Positions 1 through 11,591 of a stretch of DNA of 64,000 nucleotides are shown here, piece after piece. Source of the DNA: Rhynochetos jubatus (Eukaryota > Chordata > Aves > Eurypygiformes > Rhynochetidae). Position 1 is the stretch's first letter. Each line of letters begins with the position of its first letter. The stretch lies in NCBI GenBank assembly GCA_027574665.1, contig CM050659.1, positions 16,717,001-16,781,000 on the forward strand. The letters run 5' to 3'. The notes beneath the pieces are model-generated. The model was not told the DNA's origin. It worked only from the letters and a program-made list of their open reading frames with translations, and searched no databases. The position numbers and the translations under genes were made by a program.

Positions 1-177
1 CCAGAACCCAGGGGGGGCCGTGGCCGGAAACCGTGGTCGGCAACTTCTAGGGTTAGGGTTAGGGTTAGGGTCCGGAGAACCAGAAAGCCCACAGCTCCAG
101 GGATAATTGGGATTGCAAAGGCCTGCCAAGAGGAGCACGACACTGCACAGACATGGCTCCTTCCCCAGCTTTCCTAG
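1..177 (+). repeat. Reference satellite monomer (177 bp)
   Basis: Chosen as the reference because the window starts exactly at its first base. It has three parts. The head (1-47) is GC- and CpG-rich, with a run of seven G at 11-17 followed by CCGTGGCCGGAAACC. The telomeric tract (48-71) is four TAGGGT hexamers. The body (72-177) runs from CCGGAGAACCAG through a conserved AATTGGGATTGCAAAGGCC core to a pyrimidine-rich end, CTTTCCTAG. The next copy begins at 178 and further copies at 355, 532, 709, 886, 1063 and 1240. The G-run varies from about 5 to 9 and is the main source of 1-bp length changes. The hexamer tract is the source of 6-bp changes. I do not recognise the family by name. Confidence 0.95.
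48..71 (+). other. Embedded telomeric tract, four TAGGGT hexamers
   Basis: This tract stands for its counterpart in every monomer. Four GGG runs separated by TTA are the minimum for an intramolecular telomeric G-quadruplex on the + strand. The duplex also contains TTAGGGTTA-type sites, which the Myb-like domains of vertebrate TRF1 and TRF2 are known to bind. Whether such proteins bind here is inference. Units with three hexamers (171 bp) would need a fourth G-run from neighbouring sequence. Confidence 0.8.
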
Positions 178-1373
178 CCAGAACCCAGGGGGGGCTGTGG
201 CCGGAAACCGCGGTCGGCAACTTCTAGGGTTAGGGTTAGGGTTAGGGTCCGGAGAACCAGAAAGCCCACAGCTCCAGGGATAATTGGGATTGCAAAGGCC
301 TGCCAAGAGGAGCACGACACTGCACCGACATGGCTCCTTCCCCTGCTTTCCTAGCCAGAACCCGGGAGGGGCCGTGACCGGAAACCGCGGTCGGCAACTT
401 CTAGGGTTAGGGTTAGGGTTAGGGTCCGGAGAACCAGAAAGCCCACAGCTCCAGGGATAATTGGGATTGCAAAGGCCTGCCAAGAGGAGCACGACACTGC
501 ACCGACATGGCTCCTTCCCCTGCTTTCCTAGCCAGAACCCAGGGGGGGCCGTGGCGGGAAACCGCGGTCGGTAAATTCTAGGGTTAGGGTTAGGGTTAGG
601 GTCCGGAGAACCAGAAAGCCCACAGCTCCAGGGATAATTGGGATTGCAAAGGCCTGCCAAGAGGAGCATGACACTGCACCGACATGGCTCTTTCCCCTGC
701 TTTCCTAGCCAGAACTCAGGGGGGGCCATGCCCAGAAACCGCGGTCGGCAACTTCTAGGGTTAGGGTTAGGGTTAGGGTCCGGAGAACCAGAAAGCCCAC
801 AGCTCCAGGGATAATTGGGATTGCAAAGGCCTGCCAAGAGGAGCACGACACTGCACAGACATGGCTCCTTCCCCAGCTTTCCTAGCCAGAACCCAGGGGG
901 GGCTGTGGCCGGAAACCGCGGTCGGCAACTTCTAGGGTTAGGGTTAGGGTTAGGGTCCGGAGAACCAGAAAGCCCACAGCTCCAGGGATAATTGGGATTG
1001 CAAAGGCCTGCCAAGAGGAGCACGACACTGCACCGACATGGCTCCTTCCCCTGCTTTCCTAGCCAGAACCCGGGAGGGGCCGTGACCGGAAACCGCGGTC
1101 GGCAACTTCTAGGGTTAGGGTTAGGGTTAGGGTCCGGAGAACCAGAAAGCCCACAGCTCCAGGGATAATTGGGATTGCAAAGGCCTGCCAAGAGGAGCAC
1201 GACACTGCACCGACATGGCTCCTTCCCCTGCTTTCCTAGCCAGAACCCAGGGGGGGCCGTGGCGGGAAACCGCGGTCGGTAAATTCTAGGGTTAGGGTTA
1301 GGGTTAGGGTCCGGAGAACCAGAAAGCCCACAGCTCCAGGGATAATTGGGATTGCAAAGGCCTGCCAAGAGGA
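178..1373 (+). repeat. Four-monomer repeat, period 708 bp
   Basis: Monomers starting at 178, 355 and 532 recur in the same order at 886, 1063 and 1240. The first has a GGGCTGTGG head, the second GGGAGGGGCCGTGACC, and the third GTGGCGGGAAACC with GGTAAATTC before the hexamers. The match runs to about 665 and 1373. The intervening monomer (709) has a CCATGCCCAG head. The same three-monomer series returns in slightly altered form at about 2302 and 6019, so it is an inherited module of the array. Confidence 0.85.
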
Positions 1374-1416
1374 GCACGACACTGCACCGACATGGCTCCT
1401 TCCCCTGCTTTCCTAG

Positions 1417-2830
1417 CCAGAAGCCAGGGGGGCCATGCCCAGAAACCGCGGTCGGCAACTTCTAGAGTTAGGGTTAGGGTTAGGGTCCGGAGAACCAGAA
1501 AGCCCACAGCTCCAGGGATAATTGGGTTTGCAAAGGCCTGCCAAGAGGAGCACGACACTGCACAGACATGGCTCCTTCCCCTGCTTTCCTAGCCAGAACC
1601 CAGGGGGGGCCGTGGCCGGAAACCGCGGTCGGCAACTTCTAGGGTTAGGGTTAGGGTTAGGGTCCGGAGAACCAGAAAGCCCACAGCTCCAGGGATAATT
1701 GGGATTGCAAAGGCCTGCCAAGAGGAGCACGACACTGCACCGACATGGCTCCTTCCCCAGCATTCCTAGCCAGAACCCAGGGGGGGCCGTGGCCGGAAAC
1801 CGCATTCGGCAACTTCTAGGGTTAGGGTTAGGGTTAGGGTCCGGAGAACCAGAAAGCCCACAGCTCCAGGGATAATTGGGATTGCAAAGGCCTGCCAAGA
1901 GGAGCATGACACTTCACCGACATGGCTCTTTCCCCTGCTTTCCTAGCCAGAACTCAGGGGGGGCCATGCCCAGAAACCGCGGTCGGCAACTTCTAGGGTT
2001 AGGGTTAGGGTTAGGGTCCGGAGAACCAGAAAGCCCACAGCTCCAGGGATAATTGGGATTGCAAAGGCCTGCCAAGAGGAGCACGACACTGCACAGACAT
2101 GGCTCCTTCCCCAGCTTTCCTAGCCAGAACCCAGGGGGGCCATGCCCAGAAACCGCGGTCGGCAACTTGTAGAGTTAGGGTTAGGGTTAGGGTCCGGAGA
2201 ACCAGAAAGCCCACAGCTCCAGGGATAACTGGGATTGCAAAGGCCTGCCAAGAGGAGCACGACACTGCACAGACGTGGCTCCTTCCCCAGCTTTCCTAGC
2301 CAGAACCCAGGGGGGGCTGTGGCCGGAAACCGCGGTCGGCAACTTCTAGGGTTAGGGTTAGGGTTAGGGTCCGGAGAACCAGAAAGCCCACAGCTCCAGG
2401 GATAATTGGGATTGCAAAGGCCTGCCAAGAGGAGCACGACACTGCACCGACATGGCTCCTTCCCCTGCTTTCCTAGCCAGAACCCGGGGGGGGCCGTGGC
2501 CGGAAACCGCGGTCGGCAACTTCTAGGGTTAGGGTTAGGGTTAGGGTCCGGAGAACCAGAAAGCCCACAGCTCCAGGGATAATTGGGATTGCAAAGGCCT
2601 GCCAAGAGGAGCACGACACTGCACCGACATGGCTCCTTCCCCTGCTTTCCTAGCCAGAACCCAGGGGGGGCCGTGGCGGGAAACCGCGGTCGGTAAATTC
2701 TAGGGTTAGGGTTAGGGTTAGGGTCCGGAGAACCAGAAAGCCCACAGCTCCAGGGATAATTGGGATTGCAAAGGCCTGCCAAGAGGAGCACGACACTGCA
2801 CCGACATGGCTCCTTCCCCTGCTTTCCTAG
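1417..2830 (+). repeat. Higher-order repeat copy 1 (8 monomers, 1,414 bp)
   Basis: Begins with a marker monomer having three linked features: a CCATGCCCAG head, CTAGAGTTAG in place of the first hexamer, and AATTGGGTTTGC in the body. It is followed by a CCGTGGCCGG unit, a unit with CCGCATTCGGC, a unit with an ACTCAGG head, a unit with CTTGTAGAG, then the three-monomer module described for 178-1373. The period is two bases short of 8 x 177 because two G-runs are shorter. Confidence 0.85.
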
Positions 2831-4068
2831 CCAGAACCCAGGGGGGCCATGCCCAGAAACCGCGGTCGGCAACTTCTAGAGTTAGGGTTAGGGTTAGGGT
2901 CCGGAGAACCAGAAAGCCCACAGCTCCAGGGATAATTGGGTTTGCAAAGGCCTGCCAAGAGGAGCACGACACTGCACAGACATGGCTCCTTCCCCTGCTT
3001 TCCTAGCCAGAACCCAGGGGGGGCCGTGGCCGGAAACCGCGGTCGGCAACTTCTAGGGTTAGGGTTAGGGTTAGGGTCCGGAGAACCAGAAAGCCCACAG
3101 CTCCAGGGATAATTGGGATTGCAAAGGCCTGCCAAGAGGAGCACGACACTGCACCGACATGGCTCCTTCCCCAGCATTCCTAGCCAGAATCCAGGGGGGG
3201 CCGTGGCCGGAAACCGCATTCGGCAACTTCTAGGGTTAGGGTTAGGGTTAGGGTCCGGAGAACCAGAAAGCCCACAGCTCCAGGGATAATTGGGATTGCA
3301 AAGGCCTGCCAAGAGGAGCATGACACTGCACCGACATGGCTCTTTCCCCTGCTTTCCTAGCCAGAACTCAGGGGGGGCCATGCCCAGAAACCGCGGTCGG
3401 CAACTTCTAGGGTTAGGGTTAGGGTTAGGGTCCGGAGAACCAGAAAGCCCACAGCTCCAGGGATAATTGGGATTGCAAAGGCCTGCCAAGAGGAGCACGA
3501 CACTGCACAGACATGGCTCCTTCCCCTGCTTTCCTAGCCAGAACCCAGGGGGGGCCGTGGCCGGAAACCGCGGTCGGCAACTTCTAGGGTTAGGGTTAGG
3601 GTTAGGGTCCGGAGAACCAGAAAGCCCACAGCTCCAGGGATAATTGGGATTGCAAAGGCCTGCCAAGAGGAGCACGACACTGCACCGACATGGCTCCTTC
3701 CCCAGCTTTCCTAGCCAGAACCCGGGGGGGGCCGTGGCGGGAAACAGCGATCGGCAACTTCTAGGGTTAGGGTTAGGGTTAGGGTCCGGAGAACCAGAAA
3801 GCCCACAGCTCCAGGGATAATTGGGATTGCAAAGGCCTGCCAAGAGGAGCACGACACTGCACAGACATGGCTCCTTCCCCTGCTTTCCTAGCCAGAACCC
3901 AGAAGGGGCCGTGGCCGGAAACCGCGGTCGGTAAATTCTAGGGTTAGGGTTAGGGTTAGGGTCCGGAGAACCAGAAAGCCCACAGCTCCAGGGATAATTG
4001 GGATTGCAAAGGCCTGCCAAGAGGAGCACGACACTGCACCGACATGGCTCCTTCCCCAGCTTTCCTAG
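2831..4068 (+). repeat. Higher-order repeat copy 2 (7 monomers, 1,238 bp)
   Basis: Starts with the same marker monomer and keeps the first four units of copy 1 in order (marker, CCGTGGCCGG, CATTCGG, ACTCAGG). It then continues with different monomers: one with AACAGCGATCGG and one with AGAAGGGGCC plus GGTAAATTC. So one side of the repeat is conserved and the other has been replaced, with loss of one monomer relative to copy 1. Confidence 0.85.
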
Positions 4069-6544
4069 CCAGAACCCAGGGGGGCCATGCCCAGAAACCG
4101 CGGTCGGCAACTTCTAGAGTTAGGGTTAGGGTTAGGGTCCGGAGAACCAGAAAGCCCACAGCTCCAGGGATAATTGGGTTTGCAAAGGCCTGCCAAGAGG
4201 AGCACGACACTGCACAGACATGGCTCCTTCCCCTGCTTTCCTAGCCAGAACCCAGGGGGGGCCGTGGCCGGAAACCGCGGTCGGCAACTTCTAGGGTTAG
4301 GGTTAGGGTTAGGGTCCGGAGAACCAGAAAGCCCACAGCTCCAGGGATAATTGGGATTGCAAAGGCCTGCCAAGAGGAGCACGACACTGCACCGACATGG
4401 CTCCTTCCCCAGCATTCCTAGCCAGAACCCAGGGGGGGCCGTGGCCGGAAACCGCATTCGGCAAGTTCTAGGGTTAGGGTTAGGGTTAGGGTCCGGAGAA
4501 CCAGAAAGCCCACAGCTCCAGGGATAATTGGGATTGCAAAGCCTGCCAAGAGGAGCATGACACTGCACCGACATGGCTCCTTCCCCTGCTTTCCTAGCCA
4601 GAACTCAGGGGGGGCCATGCCCAGAAACCGCGGTCGGCAACTTCTAGGGTTAGGGTTAGGGTTAGGGTCCGGAGAACCAGAAAGCCCACAGCTCCAGGGA
4701 TAATTGGGATTGCAAAGGCCTGCCAAGAGGAGCACGACACTGCACAGACATGGCTCCTTCCCCTGCTTTCCTAGCCAGAACCCAGGGGGGGCCGTGGCCG
4801 GAAACCGCGGTCGGCAACTTCTAGGGTTAGGGTTAGGGTTAGGGTCCGGAGAACCAGAAAGCCCACAGCTCCAGGGATAATTGGGATTGGAAAGGCCTGC
4901 CAAGAGGAGCACGACACTGCACCGACATGGCTCCTTCCCCAGCTTTCCTAGCCAGAACCCGGGGGGGGCCGTGGCGGGAAACCGCGGTCGGCAACTTCTA
5001 GGGTTAGGGTTAGGGTTAGGGTCCGGAGAACCAGAAAGCCCACAGCTCCAGGGATAATTGGGATTGCAAAGGCCTGCCAAGAGGAGCACGACACTGCACA
5101 GACATGGCTCCTTCCCCTGCTTTCCTAGCCAGAACCCAGGGGGGGCCGTGGCCGGAAACCGCGGTCGGCAACTTCTAGGGTTAGGGTTAGGGTTAGGGTC
5201 CGGAGAACCAGAAAGCCCACAGCTCCAGGGATAATTGGGATTGGAAAGGCCTGCCAAGAGGAGCACGACACTGCACCGACATGGCTCCTTCCCCAGCTTT
5301 CCTAGCCAGAACCCGGGGGGGGCCGTGGCGGGAAACAGAGATCGGCAACTTCTAGGGTTAGGGTTAGGGTTAGGGTCCGGAGAAGCAGAAAGCCCACAGC
5401 TCCAGGGATAATTGGGATTGCAAAGGCCTGCCAAGAGGAGCACGACACTGCACAGACATGGCTCCTTCCCCAGCTTTCCTAGCCAGAACCCGGAAGGGGC
5501 CGTGGCCGGAAACCGCGGTCGGTAAATTCTAGGGTTAGGGTTAGGGTTAGGGTCCGGAGAACCAGAAAGCCCACAGCTCCAGGGATAATTGGGATTGCAA
5601 AGGCCTGCCAAGAGGAGCACGACACTGCACAGACATGGCTCCTTCCCCAGCTTTCCTAGCCAGAACCCAGGGGGGGCCATGCCCAGAAACCGCGGTCGGC
5701 AACTTGTAGAGTTAGGGTTAGGGTTAGGGTCCGGAGAACCAGAAAGCCCACAGCTCCAGGGATAACTGGGATTGCAAAGGCCTGCCAAGAGGAGCACGAC
5801 ACTGCACTGACATGGCTCCTTCCCCTGCTTTCCTAGCCAGAACCCAGGGGGGGCCGTGGCCGGAAACCGTGGTCGGCAACTTCTAGGGTTAGGGTTAGGG
5901 TTAGGGTCCGGAGAACCAGAAAGCCCACAGCTCCAGGGATAATTGGGATTGCAAAGGCCTGCCAAGAGGAGCACGACACTGCACAGACATGGCTCCTTCC
6001 CCAGCTTTCCTAGCCAGAACCCAGGGGGGGCTGTGGCCGGAAACCGCGGTCGGCAACTTCTAGGGTTAGGGTTAGGGTTAGGGTCCGGAGAACCAGAAAG
6101 CCCACAGCTCCAGGGATAATTGGGATTGCAAAGGCCTGCCAAGAGGAGCACGACACTGCACCGACATGGCTCCTTCCCCTGCTTTCCTAGCCAGAACCCG
6201 GGAGGGGCCGTGGACGGAAACCGCGGTCGGCAAATTCTAGGGTTAGGGTTAGGGTTAGGGTCCGGAGAACCAGAAAGCCCACAGCTCCAGGGATAATTGG
6301 GATTGCAAAGGCCTGCCAAGAGGAGCACGACACTGCACAGACATGGCTCCTTCCCCTGCTTTCCTAGCCAGAACCCAGGGGGGGCCGTGGCGGGAAACCG
6401 CGGTCGGTAAATTCTAGGGTTAGGGTTAGGGTTAGGGTCCGGAGAACCAGAAAGCCCACAGCTCCAGGGATAATTGGGATTGCAAAGGCCTGCCAAGAGG
6501 AGCACGACACTGCACCGACATGGCTCCTTCCCCTGCTTTCCTAG
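4069..6544 (+). repeat. Higher-order repeat copy 3 (14 monomers, 2,476 bp)
   Basis: Starts with the marker monomer and is exactly twice the length of copy 2, as if two 7-monomer repeats were joined with loss of the marker in the second half. It contains two units with GGCGGGAAAC (near 4972 and 5325), a GGAAGGGGCC unit, the CTTGTAGAG / ATAACTGG unit at about 5665-5770, and the three-monomer module of 178-1373. One monomer near 4540 lost a G in AAAGGCC. Confidence 0.8.
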
Positions 6545-7651
6545 CCAGAACCCAGGGGGGCCATGCCCAGAAACCACGGTCGGCAACTTCTAGAGTTAGG
6601 GTTAGGGTTAGGGTCCGGAGAACCAGAAAGCCCACAGCTCCAGGGATAATTGGGTTTGCAAAGGCCTGCCAAGAGGAGCACGACACTGCACCGACATGGC
6701 TCCTTCCCCTGCTTTCCTAGCCAGAACCCAGGGGGGGCCGTGGCTGGAAACCGCGGTCGGCAACTTCTAGGGTTAGGGTTAGGGTTAGGGTCCGGAGAAC
6801 CAGAAAGCCCACAGCTCCAGGGATAATTGGGATTGCAAAGGCCTGCCAAGAGGAGCACGACACTGCACCGACATGGCTCCTTCCCCAGCATTCCTAGCCA
6901 GAACCCAGGGGGGGCCGTGGCCGGAAACCGCATTCGACAACTTCTAGGGTTAGGGTTAGGGTTAGGGTCCGGAGAACCAGAAAGCCCACAGCTCCAGGGA
7001 TAATTGGGATTGCAAAGGCCTGCCAAGAGGAGCATGACACTGCACCGACATGGCTCCTTCCCCTGCTTTCCTAGCCAGAACCCGGAAGGGGCCGTCGCCG
7101 GAAACCGCGGTCGGTAAATTCTAGGGTTAGGGTTAGGGTTAGGGTCCGGAGAACCAGAAAGCCCACAGCTCCAGGGATAATTGGGATTGCAAAGGCCTGC
7201 CAAGAGGATCATGACACTGCACCGACATGGCTCCCTCCCCTGCTTTCCTAGCCAGAACCCGGGGGGGGCCGTGGCCGGAAACCGCGGTCGGCAACTTCTA
7301 GGGTTAGGGTTAGGGTTAGGGTCCGGAGAACCAGAAAGCCCACAGCTCCAGGGATAATTGGGATTGCAAAGGCCTGCCAAGAGGAGCACGACACTGCACA
7401 GACATGGCTCCTTCCCCTGCTTTCCTAGCCAGAACCCAGGGGGGGCCGAGGCCGGAAACCGCGGTCGGCAACTTCTAGGGTTAGGGTTAGGGTTAGGGTC
7501 CGGAGAACCAGAAAGCCCACAGCTCCAGGGATAATTGGGATTGCAAAGTCCTGCCAAGAGGAGCACGACACTGCACCGACATGGCTCCTCCCCAGCTTTC
7601 CCAGCTAGAAACCCGGGGGGGCTGTGGCCGGAAACCGCAGTCAGCAACTTC

Positions 7652-7693
7652 TAGGGTTAGGGTTAGGGTTAGGGTTAGGGTTAGGGTTAGGGT
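7652..7693 (+). repeat. Seven-hexamer telomeric tract
   Basis: The longest uninterrupted hexamer run I found, seven TAGGGT in a row (42 bp), in a 195-bp-class monomer. It sits in the marker monomer with the altered ends CCAGCTAGAAACC and CCGCAGTCAGCAAC. It is duplicated unchanged at 11550-11591. Confidence 0.95.
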
Positions 7694-8899
7694 CCGGAGA
7701 ACCAGAAAGCCCACAGCTCCAGGGATAATTGGGATTGCAAAGGCCTGCCAAGAGGAGCACGACACTGCACAGACATGGCTCCTTCCCCTGCTTTCCTAGC
7801 CAGAACCCAGGGGGGGCCGTGGCCGGAAACCGTGGTCGGCAACTTCTAGGGTTAGGGTTAGGGTTAGGGTCCGGAGAAGCAGAAAGCCCACAGCTCCAGG
7901 GATAATTGGGATTGCAAAGGCCTGCCAAGAGGAGCACGACACTGCAGAGACATGGCTCCTTCCCCTGCTTTCCTAGCCAGAACCCGGGGGGGGCCGTGGC
8001 CGGAAACCGCGGTCGGCAACTTCTAGGGTTAGGGTTAGGGTTAGGGTCCGGAGAACCAGAAAGCCCACAGCTCCAGGGATAATTGGGATTGCAAAGGCCT
8101 GCCAAGAGGAGCACGACACTGCACAGACATGGCTCCTTCCCCTGCTGTCCTAGCCAGAACCCAGGGGGGCCATGCCCAGAAACCGCGGTCGGCAACTTCT
8201 AGGGTTAGGGTTAGGGTTAGGGTCCGGAGAACCAGAAAGCCCACAGCTCCAGGGATAATTGGGATTGCAAAGGCCTGCCAAGAGGAGTACGACACTGCAC
8301 AGACATGGCTCCTTCCCCAGCTTTCCTAGCCAGAACCCAGGGGGGCCATGCCCAGAAACCGCGGTCGGCAACTTCTAGGGTTAGGGTTAGGGTCCGGAGA
8401 AGCAGAAAGCCCACAGCTCCAGGGATAATTGGGATTGCAAAGGCCTGCCAAGAGGAGCACGACACTGCACAGACATGGCTCCTTCCCCTGCTTTCCTAGC
8501 CAGAACCCGGGGGGGGCCATGGCCGGAAACCACGGTCGGCAACTTCTAGGGTTAGGGTTAGGGTTAGGGTCCGGAGAACCAGAAAGCCCACAGCTCCAGG
8601 GATAATTGGGATTGCAAAGGCCTGCCAAGAGGAGCATGACACTGCACAGACATGGCTCCTTCCCCTGCTTTCCTAGCCAGAACCCAGGGGGGGCCGAGGC
8701 CGGAAACCGCGGTCGGCAACTTCTATGGTTAGGGTTAGGGTTAGGGTCCGGAGAAGCAGAAAGCCCACAGCTCCAGGGATAATTGGGATTGCAAAGGCCT
8801 GCCAAGAGGAGCACGACACTGCACCGACATGGCTCCTCCCCAGCTTTCCCAGCTAGAAACCCGGGGGGGCTGTGGCCGGAAACCGCAGTCAGCAACTTC

Positions 8900-8935
8900 T
8901 AGGGTTAGGGTTAGGGTTAGGGTTAGGGTTAGGGT
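8900..8935 (+). repeat. Six-hexamer telomeric tract
   Basis: Six hexamers in a monomer of the CCAGCTAGAAACC type, followed by TCTGGAGAAGC instead of TCCGGAGAACC. It lies one seven-monomer step (1,248 bp) from the seven-hexamer tract. Confidence 0.93.
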
Positions 8936-11549
8936 CTGGAGAAGCAGAAAGCCCACAGCTCCAGGGATAATTGGGATTGCAAAGGCCTGCCAAGAGGAGC
9001 ACGACACAGAACAGACATGGCTCCTTCCCCTGCTTTCCTAGCCAGAACTCAGGGGGGGCCGTGGCCGGAAACCGCGGTCGGCAACTTCTAGGGTTAGGGT
9101 TAGGGTTAGGGTCCGGAGAACCAGAAAGCCCACAGCTCCAGGGATAATTGGGATTGCAAAGGCCTGCCAAGAGGAGCACGACACTGCACAGACATGGCTC
9201 CTTCCCCTGCTGTCCTAGCCAGAACCCAGGGGGGCCATGCACAGAAACCGCGGTCGGCAACTTCTAGGGTTAGGGTTAGGGTTAGGGTCCGGAGAAGCAG
9301 AAAGCCCACAGCTCCAGGGATAATTGGGATTGCAAAGGCCTGCCAAGAGGAGCACGACACTGCACAGACATGGCTCCTTCCCCTGCTGTCCTAGCCAGAA
9401 CCCAGGGGGGCCATGCCCAGAAACCGCGGTCGGCAACTTCTAGGGTTAGGGTTAGGGTTAGGGTCCGGAGAAGCAGAAAGCCCACAGCTCCAGGGATAAT
9501 TGGGATTGCAAAGTCCTGCCAAGAGGAGCACGACACTGCACAGACATGGCTCCTTCCCCAGCTTTCCTAGCCAGAACCCAGGGAGGGCCGTGGCCGGAAA
9601 CCATGGTCGGCAACTTCTAGGGTTAGGGTTAGGGTCCGGAGAACCAGAAAGCCCACAGCTCCAGGGATAATTGGGATTGCAAAGGCCTGCCAAGAGGAGT
9701 ACGACACTGCACAGACATGGCTCCTTCCCCAGCTTTCCTAGCCAGAACTCAGGGGGGGCCGTGGCCGGAAACCGCGGTCGGCAACTTCTAGAGTTAGGGT
9801 TAGGGTTAGGGTCCGGAGAACCAGAAAGCCCACAGCTCCAGGGATAATTGGGATTGCAAAGGCCTGCCAAGAGGAGCACGACACTGCACAGACATGGCTC
9901 CTTCCCCTGCTTTCCTAGCCAGAACCCAGGGGGGGCCGTGGCCGGAAACCGCGGTCGGCAACTTCTAGGGTTAGGGTTAGGGTCTGGAGAACCAGAAAGC
10001 CCACAGCTCCAGGGATAATTGGGATTGCAAAGGCCTGCCAAGAGGAGCACGACACTGCACAGACATGGCTCCTTCCCCAGCTTTCCTAGCCAGAACCCAG
10101 GGGGGCCGTGGCCGGAAACAGCGGTCGGCAACTTCTAGAGTTAGGGTTAGGGTTAGGGTCCGGAGAACCAGAAAGCCCACAGCTCCAGGGATAATTGGGA
10201 TTGCAAAGGCCTGCCAAGAGGAGCACGACACTGCACTGACATGGCTCCTTCCCCTGCTTTCCTAGCCAGAACCCAGGGGGGGCCGTGGCCGGAAACCGTG
10301 GTCGGCAACTTCTAGGGTTAGGGTTAGGGTTAGGGTCCGGAGAACCAGAAAGCCCACAGCTCCAGGGATAATTGGGATTGCAAAGGCCTGCCAAGAGGAG
10401 CACGACACTGCACCGACATGGCTCCTTCCCCTGCTTTCCTAGCCAGAACCCAGGGGGGCCATGCCCAGAAACCACGGTCGGCAACTTCTAGAGTTAGGGT
10501 TAGGGTTAGGGTCCGGAGAACCAGAAAGCCCACAGCTCCAGGGATAATTGGGTTTGCAAAGGCCTGCCAAGAGGAGCACGACACTGCACCGACATGGCTC
10601 CTTCCCCTGCTTTCCTAGCCAGAACCCAGGGGGGGCCGTGGCCGGAAACCGCGGTCGGCAACTTCTAGGGTTAGGGTTAGGGTTAGGGTCCGGAGAACCA
10701 GAAAGCCCACAGCTCCAGGGATAATTGGGATTGCAAAGGCCTGCCAAGAGGAGCACGACACTGCACCGACATGGCTCCTTCCCCAGCATTCCTAGCCAGA
10801 ACCCAGGGGGGGCCGTGGCCGGAAACCGCATTCGACAACTTCTAGGGTTAGGGTTAGGGTTAGGGTCCGGAGAACCAGAAAGCCCACAGCTCCAGGGATA
10901 ATTGGGATTGCAAAGGCCTGCCAAGAGGAGCATGACACTGCACCGACATGGCTCCTTCCCCTGCTTTCCTAGCCAGAACCCGGAAGGGGCCGTCGCCGGA
11001 AACCGCGGTCGGTAAATTCTAGGGTTAGGGTTAGGGTTAGGGTCCGGAGAACCAGAAAGCCCACAGCTCCAGGGATAATTGGGATTGCAAAGGCCTGCCA
11101 AGAGGATCATGACACTGCACCGACATGGCTCCCTCCCCTGCTTTCCTAGCCAGAACCCGGGGGGGGCCGTGGCCGGAAACCGCGGTCGGCAACTTCTAGG
11201 GTTAGGGTTAGGGTTAGGGTCCGGAGAAGCAGAAAGCCCACAGCTCCAGGGATAATTGGGATTGCAAAGGCCTGCCAAGAGGAGCACGACACTGCACAGA
11301 CATGGCTCCTTCCCCTGCTTTCCTAGCCAGAACCCAGGGGGGGCCGAGGCCGGAAACCGCGGTCGGCAACTTCTAGGGTTAGGGTTAGGGTTAGGGTCCG
11401 GAGAACCAGAAAGCCCACAGCTCCAGGGATAATTGGGATTGCAAAGTCCTGCCAAGAGGAGCACGACACTGCACCGACATGGCTCCTCCCCAGCTTTCCC
11501 AGCTAGAAACCCGGGGGGGCTGTGGCCGGAAACCGCAGTCAGCAACTTC

Positions 11550-11591
11550 TAGGGTTAGGGTTAGGGTTAGGGTTAGGGTTAGGGTTAGGGT
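11550..11591 (+). repeat. Seven-hexamer telomeric tract (duplicate)
   Basis: Counterpart of the tract at 7652-7693, 3,898 bp downstream, in the same variant monomer and with the same hexamer count. Confidence 0.95.

Larger units (their letters stand above)
6412..10309 (+). repeat. 3,898-bp tandem duplication, copy 1 (22 monomers)
   Basis: Aligns base for base with the next block at a constant offset of 3,898 with no net length change, including rare monomers: the CATTCGACAAC unit, the CCGTCGCC unit, the AGGATCATGAC unit and the unusual CAGCTTTCCCAGCTAGAAACC units with six or seven hexamers. I noted only a few substitutions against copy 2, for example near 6738, 7331, 8636, 8728 and 10103. 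The left breakpoint lies near 6412, where the preceding head (GTGGCGGG, GGTAAATTC) no longer matches copy 2. The last 70 bases (about 10237-10309) differ from copy 2 and instead match the monomer near 5812-5884. Confidence 0.93.
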
